This document shows, piece after piece, positions 46,201 through 49,251 of a stretch of DNA of 64,000 bases. Below the pieces are notes generated by a model. The model ran no database searches and was not told where the DNA came from. It saw only the letters and a program-made list of their open reading frames with translations. Every line of letters starts with the position of its first letter. Within the stretch, counting starts at the first letter, position 1. Source of the stretch: Methylomonas albis (GTDB taxonomy: Bacteria; Pseudomonadota; Gammaproteobacteria; Methylococcales; Methylomonadaceae); NCBI RefSeq assembly GCF_014850955.1, contig NZ_JACXSS010000001.1, positions 4,340,001-4,404,000 of the forward strand, in the 5' to 3' direction. The position numbers and the translations under genes were made by a program.

Positions 46201-47988
46201 CGTGGTTTTCGTATCGAGCCGGGTGAAATCGAATCGGTCCTGGTGCAGCACCCGGCGGTGCGAGAAGCCGTGGTATTGGCGCGCGCGGATCAATTCGGAA
46301 AACCACGGCTGGTCGCCTATCTACTGGTTAATGACCAAACATTGACAACCGCTGTGTTACGCGACTGGTTGCTGGAAAAACTGCCCGATTATATGGTGCC
46401 CACGGCCTTGGTAACGATTAAAGCCTGGCCATTGACCCCCAACGGCAAACTCAATCGACAAGCTTTGCCTGACCCGGAAATACAGTCCAGCGATAACGAC
46501 TACCTCGCACCGCAAACACTCACCGAGTCGGCCTTAGCTGAGGTGTGGCGGCAAGTCCTGAACGTGGAGCGGGTTGGCAGACAAGACAATTTCTTCGATC
46601 TGGGCGGACATTCCTTATTGCTAACCCAATTGATTTACCGCATCGAAACCGCGCTGGGCATATTACCCACCATGCGCGACCTGTTCAGCTTTCCAGCGCT
46701 CAGCGCTCAGGCCGCGCATCTCGACACCTGCCTGCAAACCCGAGGTCAACAGGCTTTAGCCATGCCTAGCGTGGACTTTGTTGCCGAAAGCCAGCTCGAT
46801 CCGGCGATTTGGCCTGCCACTGCCGACTTTGCGCTTACCGCGGAAGAATTGCGAGCGGTATTGATTACCGGGGCATCCGGCTTTCTGGGTGCTTATCTGC
46901 TAGACGAACTCGCTCGGCAAACCTCGGCGGAGCTGTATTGCCTGGTACGCGCCGATAACGCGGAACACGGTGCCCAACGCTTGCGGAGCAACCTTGAACG
47001 GCACGGCCTGTGGCGGGACGAACTGGCGTTACGCCTTCATCCCGTGGTTGGCGACTTGGAACAAATGCGTTTGGGGCTTTGCAATGAGGAATACCGCTAT
47101 TTGGCAGAACAGATAGACGCGATCTATCACTGCGGTGCGCACGATAATCTTCTTTATCCCTACGCTATGCTGAAAGCTGCCAACGTCGATGGCACTCACG
47201 AACTTCTGCGTCTGGCCTGCCTGATCCATACCAAACCGTTGCATCTGGTCTCCACTCTGTCAGTCGTCTCGCCACGAGTCGAACACATCAGGGAAACCGA
47301 TCCCTTGGAATATCCAATGCAAACCGGCATGGGTTATGTCGAATCCAAATGGGTAGCCGAGCAATTGGTCAGATACGCCGCTGAGCGTGGTTTGCCGGTC
47401 ACGATCTATCGTCCAACCCACATTCTTGGTTTGACTACGACCGGCTATACCCATATTGATGATGCCTGGTATCGTCATCGTCTCAACGATATCCAACTGG
47501 GTATCACCACCGTCAATGGGAATAACGAGGATAATCATGTCCCGGTTTATTTTGTCAGTCAGGCGCTGGTTTATCTTTCCCTGCAACGGGCCTCGTTAGG
47601 CAAAGTATTCCATTTGTCTAATCCCCACCCTACGCCAAGGTCTGTTTATCAAAAGGTTTTAAACGAATTGGGTTATCCCGTCATTTCTCTTCCTTTTGCT
47701 CCGTGGTTGGCGCAATTAAGCGAAGCATCCAAAGCGATGCCGGATCTAGGTCTACTTCCTTTGCTTCCGCTATATACTGCTGATAATTCCGAACAAAACC
47801 CTGCGCTGAGCGTGACGCCTTGCATCTACAATGATAATACCGTTGTGGGCCTTGGCGGCAGCGGAATCGCCTGCCCTGAAATCAGTCATACTGAATTGCG
47901 CGCGTATTTCGAGTATTTGATCGCTGAAGGACATTTTCCGTCGCCACATAAGATACAACCATTCAGTCTGGCGACTGACAAGGTCTAA
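19219..47988 (+). CDS. Giant hybrid PKS-NRPS megasynthase (9589 aa) ending in a thioester reductase
   Basis: A single uninterrupted frame of 28.77 kb. The N-terminus (residues 12-32) resembles a PKS docking helix. The PKS module has KS about 37-465 (DTACSSS, EAHGTGT, KTNVGH), AT 602-915 (GHSVGEY, HAFH: malonyl-type), KR 1010-1460 (GGLGALG, YTAAN) and T 1505-1577. The NRPS modules are: 1, C 1587-2050, A 2068-2575, T; 2, C 2668-3150, A 3165-3670, T; 3, C 3763-4247, A 4260-4764, T (GGDSI), E 4856-5327 (HHLTVDGVSW); 4, C 5341-5785, A 5795-6305, T; 5, C 6398-6880, A 6891-7385, T; 6, C 7480-7948, A remnant 7950-8042, T; 7, C 8136-8585, A 8600-9085, T. The reductase spans about 9213-9589 (TGASGFLG, GYVESKW) and implies NADPH-dependent release as aldehyde or alcohol. 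Codes read by eye: A1 DILQIGLVW (Gly-like), A2 and A3 DAWQFGLIQ (Gln-like), A4 DVQFIAHVV (Pro), A5 DALWFGGTF (Val-like), A7 DASTGALIC (unassigned). No Shine-Dalgarno is obvious before the ATG. Near-identical repeats make both assembly and evolution of interest. Confidence 0.97.
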   Translation: MTPTSDPGPAQRDLIKSALLKIDELQAKLKACVAEKNEAIAIVGMACRLPGGVNNPEDFWRLLDEGRDAITEVPAQRWDIEAYYDADPDAPGKMNTRYGGFIEQVEDFDARFFAISPREAQSMDPQQRLLLEVAWEALEFANIPPERVYGSAAGVFIGIIGQDYAQRLFAPAHLQQIDAYVGTGASQGVAAGRLSYCLGLTGPSFSVDTACSSSLVSLHLACESLRRRECELALSGGVNLILEPGLSINFSKARMMAPDGRCKSFDSGADGYVRGEGCGVLVLKRLSDALADGDRVLAVVRGSALNQDGPSGGLTVPSGPAQEQVIRQALRHAGLSPAAVSYVEAHGTGTALGDPIELGALDQVFSPSRSVDNPLYLGSVKTNVGHLEAAAGVAGIIKLVLALQHESLPRHLHCRQPTPRFPWADKPLRVLQASQPWQRGERPRIAGISSFGFSGTNAHVIIEEAPLALSAQSLQWDQAKPSNQPIETAGPVDLIPAVAATATAASASASPPQPLLVLSARSEPALRALALRYRDFLYASPNLAPLDLCASAATGRNHFPYRLALSAASIAAFAEALAAFADANPVEGLFTHPLPATTAPATAFLFTGQGAQYPGMGQRLYQTQPLFRQALDGCAEQLLPYCPVPLVELLFASTAAALDQTVYTQPALFCLEMALAEFWQALGVRPAAVLGHSVGEYVAACVAGVFSLADALKLLCARARLMQALPAGGAMAAVFADETRVTQVLSEQAATLVNRLAIAAINGPDNVVISGEEAALQQVLETLQTQHIGHRRLQVSHAFHSPLMEPMLAAFAKVAAEVHFHVPRIPLISNVSGQLITEAIATPAYWLEHIRKPVRFADSVAALKQRRISLLLEIGPHPVLLGMAASLCPDAVLIPALRQHTADDQQVNRALGQLFVHGESIDWPSLYPKHRHQSLQLPTYPFQRQRFWVERSLQQPAAPDSPLLSLLQAGNAEALSQYLQSQGELSADELRLLPKLSGLLIRGHQSVNANLDSLCYRPIWQQQSRLSASALAPGAAPSRPWLIFSSDEAAELTQGFQDAGLTGIRVSPGNRYAQTASDVWSLDAENADDYRVLLEAIQPQAIVYLWPSAPTPPDALGEAALMQVILLARAAALQPAVKLWLITPSASNAADHAPTSPFPWLLTGLARSLFLEYPQLKGGVIDLDPGETPALIRELLNPGDEDAISLRGGKRYVARLAGYPPPPAAVVRCKADGAYLISGGLGALGLKTARFLAENGAGQLILLGRKAPGEAARDTLDFIRQLGVQVRLLQADSGDEAAMSELFKQIATGDFRLKGIIHAAGVLSTRSLNELDREGLSQVLAPKLRGAWTLHRLSMDLQLDFFVLYSSISAVLGTAQLAAYTAANGFLDGLAAYRQGLGLPVLSINWGPWQTGGMIADETATQVAASGFTPLDAHSALALFGRLLASSQSRVAVVDADWPRLKSLYEIRGPQPLLALLGQSPAAMPTAPNEVRDQWLQAARAKHRTDEELLAALFAEVLGLDSVGPDDSFFALGGDSLLATQLVSRVREAFSLELPAKTLFDAPSVAQLLMCLRDLRGARATISALARPERLPLSYAQQRLWFIHRLEGPSATYNIPIALRLSGQLNVEALEQALLDLLSRHEALRTRFPEFDGVAAQAIVPVAAIGSLLKRCRVTEAELAEQLQTAADTALDISVELPFRAWLFASTPLSTSIDPLGTGSSTTEQQVLLMLVHHIAADGASMAVLADDLTLAYSARCLNQAPAWADLPIQYADYALWQRQALGTVDDPGSPMARQLGFWKSALAGIADELLLPTDRPRPAVASYRGGTVPLRLSAGLHRALLTLAQAEQASLFMLLQATLAALLSRLGAGEDIAIGTPIAGRTDRAIEGLIGFFVNALVLRCDVSGRPSLRTLLQRVRAFDLEAYAHQDLPFELLVDALQPARSMARHPLFQVMLILQNTAKPRMALPGLRVAMEPLAHSGAKFDLTFDLTEQFDEQGGPLGLSGTVEFSADLFDAESVERLSSRWLRLIEQAVAQPDAPLYQCDILTPEEHHTLLEKFNSAAQPVPKATLPELFEAQVARDPAAIALVFGDLTLSYAELNDRANRLAHALIAQGAGPEALIGLYLERSFELLIALLAVLKSGAAYLPLDTDYPIARIATMLEDASPLLVITSTAMADSLPEGYRHFRLDDSATTADLALRPANNPSNANRLMPLDSRQPAYVIFTSGSTGKPKGIAISHGALSVFLASIQAVVHCDAADRCLAMTTIAFDIAVLELFLPLSRGACVLLSMGSENKDIAEFAQFFARHQPTVMQATPSHWRALLEALPDSDPQLRAICGGEALPQDLAQGLLAKTRSLVNLYGPTEATVWATAQSVTETTLARQRTPLLDIGTPLDHYRIYLLDPTLEPVPVGVAAELYIAGAALARGYLNRPALTAERFVADPFSPGARMYRSGDLARWREDGTLEFLGRADSQVKIRGFRIEPGEVEALLLALPGVAQAAVVARDDGLGLQLVAYWVPAVGAELSTRLSDESLRAALAAQLPDYLRPSAFVKLEALPLTPNGKLDRRALPAPQRGGARFVAPVSSEEARLAALFGEVLGLERVSVADSFFALGGHSLLATRLVSRVREAFALELPIRALFEAPTVAQLALRLRDMLGARAPLLALPRPVRLPLSYAQQRLWFIHRLEGPSSTYNIPIALRLSGQLNVEALEQALLDLLSRHEALRTRFPEFDGVAAQAIVPVAAIGSILKRCRVTEAELAEQLQTAADTTLDISVELPFRAWLFASTPLSTSVDPLSTSVDPLSTSVDPLSTDSLGQEEQVLLLLVHHIAADGASMAVLADDLTLAYSARCLNQAPAWADLPIQYADYALWQRQALGAVDDPGSPMARQLGFWTSALAGIADELLLPTDRTRSAVASYRGGTVPLRLSAELHRALLTLAQAEQASLFMLLQATLAALLSRLGAGEDIAIGTPIAGRTDRAIEGLIGFFVNALVLRCDVSGRPSLRTLLQRVRAFDLEAYAHQDLPFELLVDALQPARSMARHPLFQVMLILQNTAKPRMDLPGLRVAMEPLAHSGAKFDLTFDLTEQFDEQGGPLGLSGELEFSRDLFDVESVERLSSRWLRLIEQALAQPDAPLYQCDILTPEERHTLLDKFNPSPLPVPEATLPELFEAQVARDPAAIALVFGDLTLSYAELNDRANRLAHALIAQGAGPEALIGLYLERSFELLIALLAVLKSGAAYLPLDPDHPHARVTAMLEDARPIWVITTATLAERLPTNCLAMRLDDPAIVADLALRPADNPSNAHRLTPLSPLHPAYVLFTSGSTGQPKGVMIAHRSLVNHMGWMQQAYPLGSQERVLGRTAATFDASVWELWLPLLAGATQVLISAQQLRDDQSLFEQLDQHQVQIAQFVPSLLASFLAEHGRKPKALRQVFCGGEALSTELTRRVLERWQLGVVNLYGPTETTIQVTHYAAQGPSVNGPTIPIGSPIRNTRIYLLDPTLEPVPVGVAAELYIAGAALARGYLNRPALTAERFVADPFSPGARMYRSGDLARWREDGTLEFLGRADSQVKIRGFRIEPGEVEALLLALPGVAQAAVVARDDGLGLQLVAYWVPAVGAELSTRLSDESLRAALAAQLPDYLRPSAFVKLEALPLTPNGKLDRRALPTPQRGGARFVAPVSSEEARLAALFGEVLGLERVSVADSFFALGGHSLLATRLVSRVREAFALELPIRALFEAPTVAQLALRLRDMLGARAPLLALPRPVRLPLSYAQQRLWFIHRLEGPSSTYNIPIALRLSGQLNVEALEQALLDLLSRHEALRTRFPEFDGVAAQAIVPVAAIGSILKRCRVTEAELAEQLQTAADTTLDISVELPFRAWLFASTPLSTSVDPLSTSVDPLSTSVDPLSTDSLGQEEQVLLLLVHHIAADGASMAVLADDLTLAYSARCLNQAPAWADLPIQYADYALWQRQALGAVDDPGSPMARQLAFWKSALAGIADELPLPTDRPRPAVASYRGGTVPLRLSAELHRALLTLAQAEQASLFMLLQATLAALLSRLGAGEDIAIGTPIAGRTDRAIEGLIGFFVNALVLRCDVSGRPSLRTLLQRVRAFDLEAYAHQDLPFELLVDALQPARSMARHPLFQVMLALQNTARPRMALPGLTLALEPLAHHGAKFDLLVSLAEHYDDQGEPLGLSGELEFSRDLFDAESVERISSRWLRLIEQALAQPDAPLYQCDILTPEERHTLLEKFNPAAQPVPKATLPELFEAQVARDPAAIALVFGDLTLSYAELNDRANRLAHALIAQGAGPEALIGLYLERSFELLIALLAVLKSGAAYLPLDPDHPQARVAAMLEDARPIWVITTATLAERLPTNCLAMRLDDPAIVADLALRPADNPSNAHRLTPLSPLHPAYVLFTSGSTGQPKGVMVAHRSLVNHMGWMQQAYPLGSQERVLGRTAATFDASVWELWLPLLAGATQVLISAQQLRDDQSLFEQLDRHQVQIAQFVPSLLASFLAEHDRKPKALRQVFCGGEALSTELARRVLERWQLGVVNLYGPTETTIQVTHYAAQGPSVNGPTIPIGSPIRNTRIYLLDPTLEPVPVGVAAELYIAGAALARGYLNRPALTAERFVADPFSPGARMYRSGDLARWREDGTLEFLGRADSQVKIRGFRIEPGEVEALLLALPGVAQAAVVARDDGLGLQLVAYWVPAVGAELSTYQSDASLRAALAAQLPDYLRPSAFVKLEALPLTPNGKLDRRALPAPQRGGARFVAPVSSEEARLAALFGEVLGLEHVSVADSFFALGGDSILSIQLVSRARRVGLEIRPRDVFEHPCVADLAKIAGTTLSNKPSTVFEVSGPFPPTPIMARFLSAEGPGNGFYQAMLIQLPAHIEAEQLNAILQAMADHHALLSAHFMRSENGAWQGVIPPKTVTANSRLQRIDLRDMEALSRQQRLNEAINQAAGRLDPANGLLFEALWLSLPEGERLLWIIHHLTVDGVSWRILLSDLDAAWQAICRQQPIVLEPVTTPFRIWAQRLQEYALSAVIAAELAAWKSILARGVPLLPGIILDTQRDTTATSQTFSVSLNPALTLALMTDIPAAFYAQINDVLLTALAVAVAAWRPASKPGVLIDLEGHGREPFADDLDLSRTVGWFTTLYPVSLSLAGIDIDAALRGEADMGLALKQVKDQLRAIPGRGLGFGLLRYLQPNEGQTLADLPSPQLAFNYLGRFAAGINQDWCIATDGNGLSGGADAEMPVTHATTVNAVIVDGPEGATLSAHWCWATRHLDEQSIAKLAEHWQHALRALVSHTRQEGAGGHSPADFPLLALSQPQVSALEQRYPQLETLWPLSPLQEGLLFHALFDSTEADLYSVQTAIDLTGNLEAERLRNACAALLQRHAVLRTGFVHQGQTPLQVVVSQPPLPWQYQDLSDLEAAQQSQRAAAVAAELRTNRFTIDQPPLIRFTVLTLGPQRHRLLVTNHHLILDGWSTPILLKELFSLYRDSSGQNTLSPVSSYGDYLAWLQAQQRPQAHSAWRAYLAGLDTPCLIAPERSDQAINQTPHQWRHNFPQTISRAMHDFARKHDITLNTLFQGAWALLLSRMTGQREVIFGITVSGRPAELPGVEQMVGLMINTVPLRVIVPANQTLAAWLGGLQARQAGLLDFGYLGLTEIQHIAGDLKPLFDTLLVFENYPIDRAAIKQGIGDLKISHIAGHDATHYPLALMVAPGEQIELRLEFDPALFDDRQGRRLGQHLIRLIEQSIAQADAPLYRINILTADERHTLLEEFNATAQPISNITLPELFETRANSDPTATALIFADQVLSYGELNARANRLAHALIAQGAGPEALIGLCLERSFELIIALLAVLKSGAAYLPLDPEYPKARLQVMLQDASPLLVISTSAMAVTLPDTCARLLLNDPSTLTGLALKPQSNPSNVDRLTPLSPLHPAYVIFTSGSTGKPKGVMMSQQALVNLLEWQTQHGVLDSKLRTLQLTSANFDVSFQEIFGAWKTGSALVLVPDEVRREPQQLLDVLSNHAIERLFIPIAALNNIAELSANLDLSSLPLREVICAGEQLKVTPALRRFFTQTGNSLLHNHYGPSESHVVTAYTLAQDSAHWQEMPPIGTPIRNTRIYLLDPTLEPVPVGVAAELYIAGAALARGYLNRPALTAERFVADPFSPGARMYRSGDLARWREDGTLEFLGRADSQVKIRGFRIEPGEVEALLLALPGVAQAAVVARDDGLGLQLVAYWVPAVGAELSTYQSDASLRAALAAQLPDYLRPSAFVKLEALPLTPNGKLDRRALPTPQRGGARFVAPISSEEARLAALFGEVLGLEHVSVADSFFALGGHSLLATRLVSRVREAFALELPIRALFEAPTVAQLALRLRDMLGARAPLLALPRPVRLPLSYAQQRLWFIHRLEGPSATYNIPIALRLSGQLNVEALEQALLDLLSRHEALRTRFPEFDGVAAQAIVPVAAIGSFLNRCRVTEAELAEQLQTAADTALDISVELPFRAWLFASTPLSTSVDPLSTRVDPLSTDSLGQEEQVLLLLVHHIAADGASMAVLADDLTLAYSARCLNQAPAWADLPIQYADYALWQRQALGAVDDPGSPMARQLAFWTSALAGIADELLLPTDRPRPAVASYRGGTVPLRLSAELHRALLTLAQAEQASLFMLLQATLAALLSRLGAGEDIAIGTPIAGRTDRAIEGLIGFFVNALVLRCDVSGRPSLRTLLQRVRAFDLEAYAHQDLPFELLVDALQPARSMARHPLFQVMLALQNTARPRMALPGLTLALEPLAHHSAKFDLLVSLAEHYDEQGEPLGLSGELEFSRDLFDAESVERLSSRWLRLIEQAVAQPDAPLYQCDILTPEEHHTLLEKFNPAPQPVPEATLPELFEAQVARDPAAIALVFGDLTLSYAELNDRANRLAHYLQTLGVGPNTLVSICVERSLDMLVGVLAILKAGGAYLPLAPDYPRDRLRFMLDDAAVSVLLTQERLLAALPTKELRVVCLDRDLALFSAGNRGMPPCKAQADDLAYLIYTSGSTGQPKGVAVSHRNVVRLVRSNGCLSFDSHEVFLQLAPLAFDASTLEIWAALLNGGRLVLMPPGQSSLEDIGRHIRNYEVTTLWLTAGLFHLMVDERLADLSGVRRLFAGGEALSVPHVQKARAVLGDNRIINGYGPTENTTFTSCYPVASADAICSSVPIGKPIANTRAYVLDNALLPVPVGVTGELYTSGFGLARGYLNRPALSAERFVADPFSSIPGARMYRSGDLARWREDGNLEFLGRADGQVKIRGFRIEPGEIETALLAVAEVMQAAVVARDDGLGLQLVAYWVPSLGADLTNETLRRLLAEQLPDYMLPSAFVALEALPLTANGKLNRRALPEPERGKYAFVPPASPEELSLAALFGELLGLDRVSITDSFFVLGGHSLLATRLVSRIRETFAVEMPIRAIFEAPTVAQLAMHLHDLRSARSPLVALPRPERLPLSYAQQRLWFIHRLEGPSATYNIPIALRLNGHLDADALERALFDLVARHEALRTRFPEFEGVAEQAIVPVADIGSLLSRCQVTELELPARLQQAADTALDISVELPFRAWLFASAPLSTSVDPLGTDSLGQEEQVLLILVHHIAADGSSMAVLADDLSLAYKARCLNQAPTWADLPIQYADYALWQRRALGAVNDPNSPMAKQLAFWKMALAGIADELPLPTDRPRPAVSSYRGGTVPIRLSAELHRALLTLAQAEQASLFMLLQATLAALLSRLGAGDDIPIGAPIAGRTDQAIEGLIGFFVNTLVLRTDLSGRPSLRTVLQRVRAFDLEAYEHQDLPFELLVDALQPARSMARHPLFQVMLVLQNTVNARPDLPGISVALEPLVGSSAKFDLSINLAEQYGPNGEALGLTGVWEFSSDLFDADTVERFSRRWLSLIEQAVMQADAPLHQCDILPAQERCMLLNNQTYVLDNALQPVPVGVIGELYTGDIGFARAYLNNPVFCAERFVADPFSAIPGSRMYRTGDWVRRRKDGNLEFIGRVDAPVKVRGFMPIEAAEPKNAFTQSPTPTESTLAEIWCEVLHLQHIDRRDNFFALGGHSLLATQMVSRIQRDLGIVMPFRTLFENPTLCALAEYLAQCRTRGEHSPPPISAASRDQPLPLSFAQQRLWFLDRLGSGAAYNMSLALRLCGQLDLSALEQSLSEIVRRHESLRTTFDNSAEQPYQRIRAPQPLELLVTDLSHLPDALRQTEICREARQDSLQVFDLSRDLMLRAKLLRQDEDQHVLLLSLHHIAADGWSLDILVHELTELYAAFAADRPSTLAELPVQYADFAVWQRQWLQGEALEQQIAFWKKQLQDAPALLVLPTDRPRPPVESFQGGAYPLSLDAKLTSGLKKLSRDTDTTLFTTLLAAFQVLLARYSGQEDIVVGSPIANRNRLETEPLIGFFANTLALRADLSGNPGFRHLLAQLKQTLLLAQDHQDLPFERLVEELQIERNLSYNPIVQIVFTLQAAKKDGFELPDLEISACEFAEPSVRMDLELHLREQADGIVGSCCYAADLFDETTIRRLMAHFSNLLNGILADPDQPIPALPLLDENESRQMLVDWNNTFADLPKDLCLHQLFEQQASRTPDQVAVVYGEQRLSYRQLDQRANQLAHHLRTLGVIPDTLVGICLERSADMVVGILAILKAGGAYLPLDPAYPQERLAHMLEDAAAPVLLTQSALLDRLPAHNAKPVYLDSDWPLIEALPNTQPSSAVTTDNLAYVIYTSGSTGKPKGVLVEHLGVCSIIQAQIALLEIGTDDRILQFASLSFDAAASEIMLALGSGAALYLGTRENLAPGEPLRRFLSDNAITVATVTPSTLAALPHDSLPALRTLGVAGEACSAELFGLWAKNRRFFNLYGPTEASICATAWLCQTITPQAPPIGRPLANVQVYILDALQQPVPISVAGELYIGGVGVARGYLNRPELTEEKFIPNPFGAGRLYKTGDLSRWLPDGNIEYLGRIDQQLKIRGFRIEPGEIESVLVQHPAVREAVVLARADQFGKPRLVAYLLVNDQTLTTAVLRDWLLEKLPDYMVPTALVTIKAWPLTPNGKLNRQALPDPEIQSSDNDYLAPQTLTESALAEVWRQVLNVERVGRQDNFFDLGGHSLLLTQLIYRIETALGILPTMRDLFSFPALSAQAAHLDTCLQTRGQQALAMPSVDFVAESQLDPAIWPATADFALTAEELRAVLITGASGFLGAYLLDELARQTSAELYCLVRADNAEHGAQRLRSNLERHGLWRDELALRLHPVVGDLEQMRLGLCNEEYRYLAEQIDAIYHCGAHDNLLYPYAMLKAANVDGTHELLRLACLIHTKPLHLVSTLSVVSPRVEHIRETDPLEYPMQTGMGYVESKWVAEQLVRYAAERGLPVTIYRPTHILGLTTTGYTHIDDAWYRHRLNDIQLGITTVNGNNEDNHVPVYFVSQALVYLSLQRASLGKVFHLSNPHPTPRSVYQKVLNELGYPVISLPFAPWLAQLSEASKAMPDLGLLPLLPLYTADNSEQNPALSVTPCIYNDNTVVGLGGSGIACPEISHTELRAYFEYLIAEGHFPSPHKIQPFSLATDKV
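24342..24362 (+). repeat. 21-bp minisatellite unit, single variant copy in C1
   Basis: One unit, CTCAGCACAAGTATCGATCCG, encodes LSTSIDP in the loop before HHIAADG of the C domain. It is preceded by GCTTCGACTCCG, as in the other copies. It is followed by an unrelated linker (LGTGSSTTEQQ) instead of further units. Confidence 0.8.
26413..29697 (+). repeat. Module-sized tandem repeat, copy 1 (3285 bp)
   Basis: This unit runs from the C-terminal part of A1 (cgcatttacctgctggac) through T1, C2 and the N-terminal part and core of A2. The next unit starts exactly 3285 bases later with the same sequence. Much of it is identical base for base: the stretch from about 26880 to 27880 differs from 30165-31165 at very few positions. 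The repeat is out of phase with modules: its boundaries fall inside A domains, not between modules. Confidence 0.9.
27589..27659 (+). repeat. 21-bp minisatellite, 3 copies plus partial, in C2
   Basis: Three perfect copies of CTCAGCACAAGTGTCGATCCG followed by CTCAGCAC encode a repeated heptapeptide LSTSVDP in-frame. They lie in the variable linker before the catalytic HHIAADG motif of the second C domain. Because 21 is a multiple of 3, changes in copy number keep the frame. Confidence 0.95.
29698..32982 (+). repeat. Module-sized tandem repeat, copy 2 (3285 bp)
   Basis: The second copy covers the A2 C-terminal part, T2, C3 and the A3 N-terminal part and core. A third, partial copy starts at 32983 (A3 C-terminal part) and departs at the T domain near 33625, where GGHSL becomes GGDSI before the epimerase. 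A fourth partial copy starts at 37606 in A4 and runs through T4 and C5 to about 40000. Such similarity points to recent duplication or gene conversion, and is a known cause of misassembly with short reads. Confidence 0.9.
30874..30944 (+). repeat. 21-bp minisatellite, 3 copies plus partial, in C3
   Basis: The same three-copy array as in C2, exactly 3285 bases downstream. It was therefore carried by the module duplication. Confidence 0.95.
38782..38831 (+). repeat. 21-bp minisatellite, 2 copies plus partial, in C5
   Basis: Two units followed by a partial unit. The second has one substitution (ACACGT for ACAAGT), giving STRVDP. Copy number differs from C2 and C3 although the flanks are nearly identical, which indicates slippage after duplication. 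Confidence 0.92.
42019..42039 (+). repeat. 21-bp minisatellite unit, single copy in C6
   Basis: One unit encoding LSTSVDP in the corresponding loop of C6, followed by LGTDSLGQEEQ. This is probably close to the unexpanded state. Confidence 0.85.
43060..43345 (+). other. Adenylation-domain remnant inside module 6 of the giant megasynthase
   Basis: Between the C domain ending near 43060 and the T domain starting near 43380, a full module would hold about 1.5 kb of A domain; here there are about 290 bases. What is left begins at TYVLDNALQPVPVG and covers the A6-like GELYTGDIGFARAYL, A7 YRTGDW and A8-like GRVDAPVKVRGF. It then switches to linker (PIEAAEPKN) and T (LGGHSLL). Motifs A1-A5, including the ATP-binding loop, the specificity pocket, and A9/A10 with its catalytic lysine, are absent. 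The frame is kept, so the megasynthase is still translated through. The closest partner by eye is the same segment of module 5 (40850-41130). The module cannot activate its own amino acid. Confidence 0.88.
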
Positions 47989-48056
47989 AGAAGGATATTG
48001 ACGCGGATTTGAAACCGAACGTAAATCTTATAGTTTTATTAAAAAGGAAAAAACCC

Positions 48057-48293
48057 ATGACCAATCCCTTTGAAGACAACGAAGCCGACTACCTAGTGTT
48101 AATCAATGATGAAGGACAGCATTCACTCTGGCCGGCCTTTCGCGAAATCCCCAAAGGCTGGAAAACCATCGGCCCGCAAGGGCAACGCCAGATTTGCCTG
48201 GATTGGATCGAAACCCATTGGACCGATATGCGTCCGAAAAGCTTAATTGACGCGATGAACACCGTGACCAATGCAAACTTTCAGACGGAATGA
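48057..48293 (+). CDS. MbtH-like protein (NRPS adenylation-domain chaperone)
   Basis: 78 aa from the ATG at 48057, chosen because MTNPFEDNEADYLVL matches the usual MbtH start and AAGGAA lies a few bases upstream; a longer upstream start would add residues atypical of the family. Hallmarks are NDEGQHSLWPAF, the tryptophans of IPKGW, CLDWIETHWTDMRPKSL, and a length typical of the family (about 70 aa). MbtH-like proteins bind and activate or solubilise adenylation domains. It lies 68 bases after the giant megasynthase on the same strand and is very likely its partner. Its stop overlaps the next small gene (ATGA). Confidence 0.96.
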   Translation: MTNPFEDNEADYLVLINDEGQHSLWPAFREIPKGWKTIGPQGQRQICLDWIETHWTDMRPKSLIDAMNTVTNANFQTE

Positions 48294-48520
48294 CTCAATA
48301 CTATTCAATGACAGCTTTTGTCTCTATTGAGCGACTGAAAATAGCTACTGGTTACGATAGGCCCGGTGATATTGAACGATGCCTAAGAAAAAGTAGCGTT
48401 CGTTACTTATACGGACAAGGGGGTAAAATTTTTACTACGATAGATGCAATCAATGCACCTATGGGATTAAAATTCGACATCCCTGACGCCAATCAAGAGG
48501 TAATCGATTTTATCGATTAA
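48290..48520 (+). CDS. DUF4224-like small protein (phage/integrative element type)
   Basis: 76 aa from the ATG overlapping the MbtH stop; an inner ATG at 48308 (MTAFVSIERLK) is an equally good start. The pattern IERLKIATGYDRPGDIERCLR resembles the short DUF4224-like, possibly DNA-binding proteins found just before tyrosine integrases in prophages and islands. The next ORF is an integrase fragment, which supports this. It is not part of peptide synthesis despite the coupling geometry. The family call is by pattern only. Confidence 0.55.
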   Translation: MTQYYSMTAFVSIERLKIATGYDRPGDIERCLRKSSVRYLYGQGGKIFTTIDAINAPMGLKFDIPDANQEVIDFID

Positions 48521-48526
48521 ACGCCC

Positions 48527-49195
48527 ATGACTAAAGGACCTGCGCGAACAGCTGTTATACCGACCGATATTGAAGCCAGAAAACTGGCGACTGGTGTCTG
48601 GTGGGATAAGTCAGGTAGTGGTAAATGGATGTTCAAATACAAAGATCCAGACCTTGGGAAATGGCGATCAAAGCGACTGATCAGTCCAAAGTCATCTTTG
48701 GCAGAAATTTGGCAAGCATACGAAAGTCTGAGTGTTCCCATGGCGGCTACCTTCGCATCTATTAGTCTCGACTTCCAGCTAACACCTATCTGGCGCAAAT
48801 TGGCTACATAAACGCAAAAAGATTATCTAGATTGTCATCAACGGTGAATTGTCGGAAAGCAGGGCAAATAAAGAGCTTGCATACATAAAACGAGATTTCT
48901 CATGGGCATACGAATTGAAAAAATTAAATTCAATCCGACGGTAGGCGTGAAAAAGCTATCAATCAAACCTCGCCAACACTACGCCGAAGATCGTGATTAC
49001 GAATTTATGCTCAAGATCGCTCAAGAGTCTAATTATTGGTATCTCTGGCCGGCCGTGGAAATTGCCATCTTTGCCGTATGCGTTTGTCGGAAGTGCTGGA
49101 TCTCACCGATGCAAATGAATTGCCGGAAGGCCTACTAAGATGAATGTTTACGATGTAAAAATTGAAAACGGTGAAACCGTCTAACGAATGACCAT
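48527..49195 (+). pseudogene. Degraded tyrosine recombinase (integrase)
   Basis: The piece 48527-48811 (94 aa, TGVWWDKSGSGKWMFKYKDP, LAEIWQAYESL) looks like an integrase N-terminal arm-type domain. After the TAA the same frame continues TQKDYLDCHQR, the expected start of the core-binding domain, before another stop. A second piece from 48902 reads NPTVGVKKLSIKPRQHYAEDRDYEFM ending WPAVEIA. A frameshift then puts RMRLSEVLDLTDANELPEG in another frame, which would carry the first catalytic Arg. The part with H-x-x-R and the tyrosine is missing. There are thus a premature stop, an internal deletion, a frameshift and a 3' truncation. The remnant ends about 55-100 bases from a tRNA 3' end, a classical integration site. 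Confidence 0.75.
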
Positions 49196-49251
49196 TTGTC
49201 AGTAGATGCCGATCTTGCATCCTACAAACAGCATCAAATTATTGATTTTAA

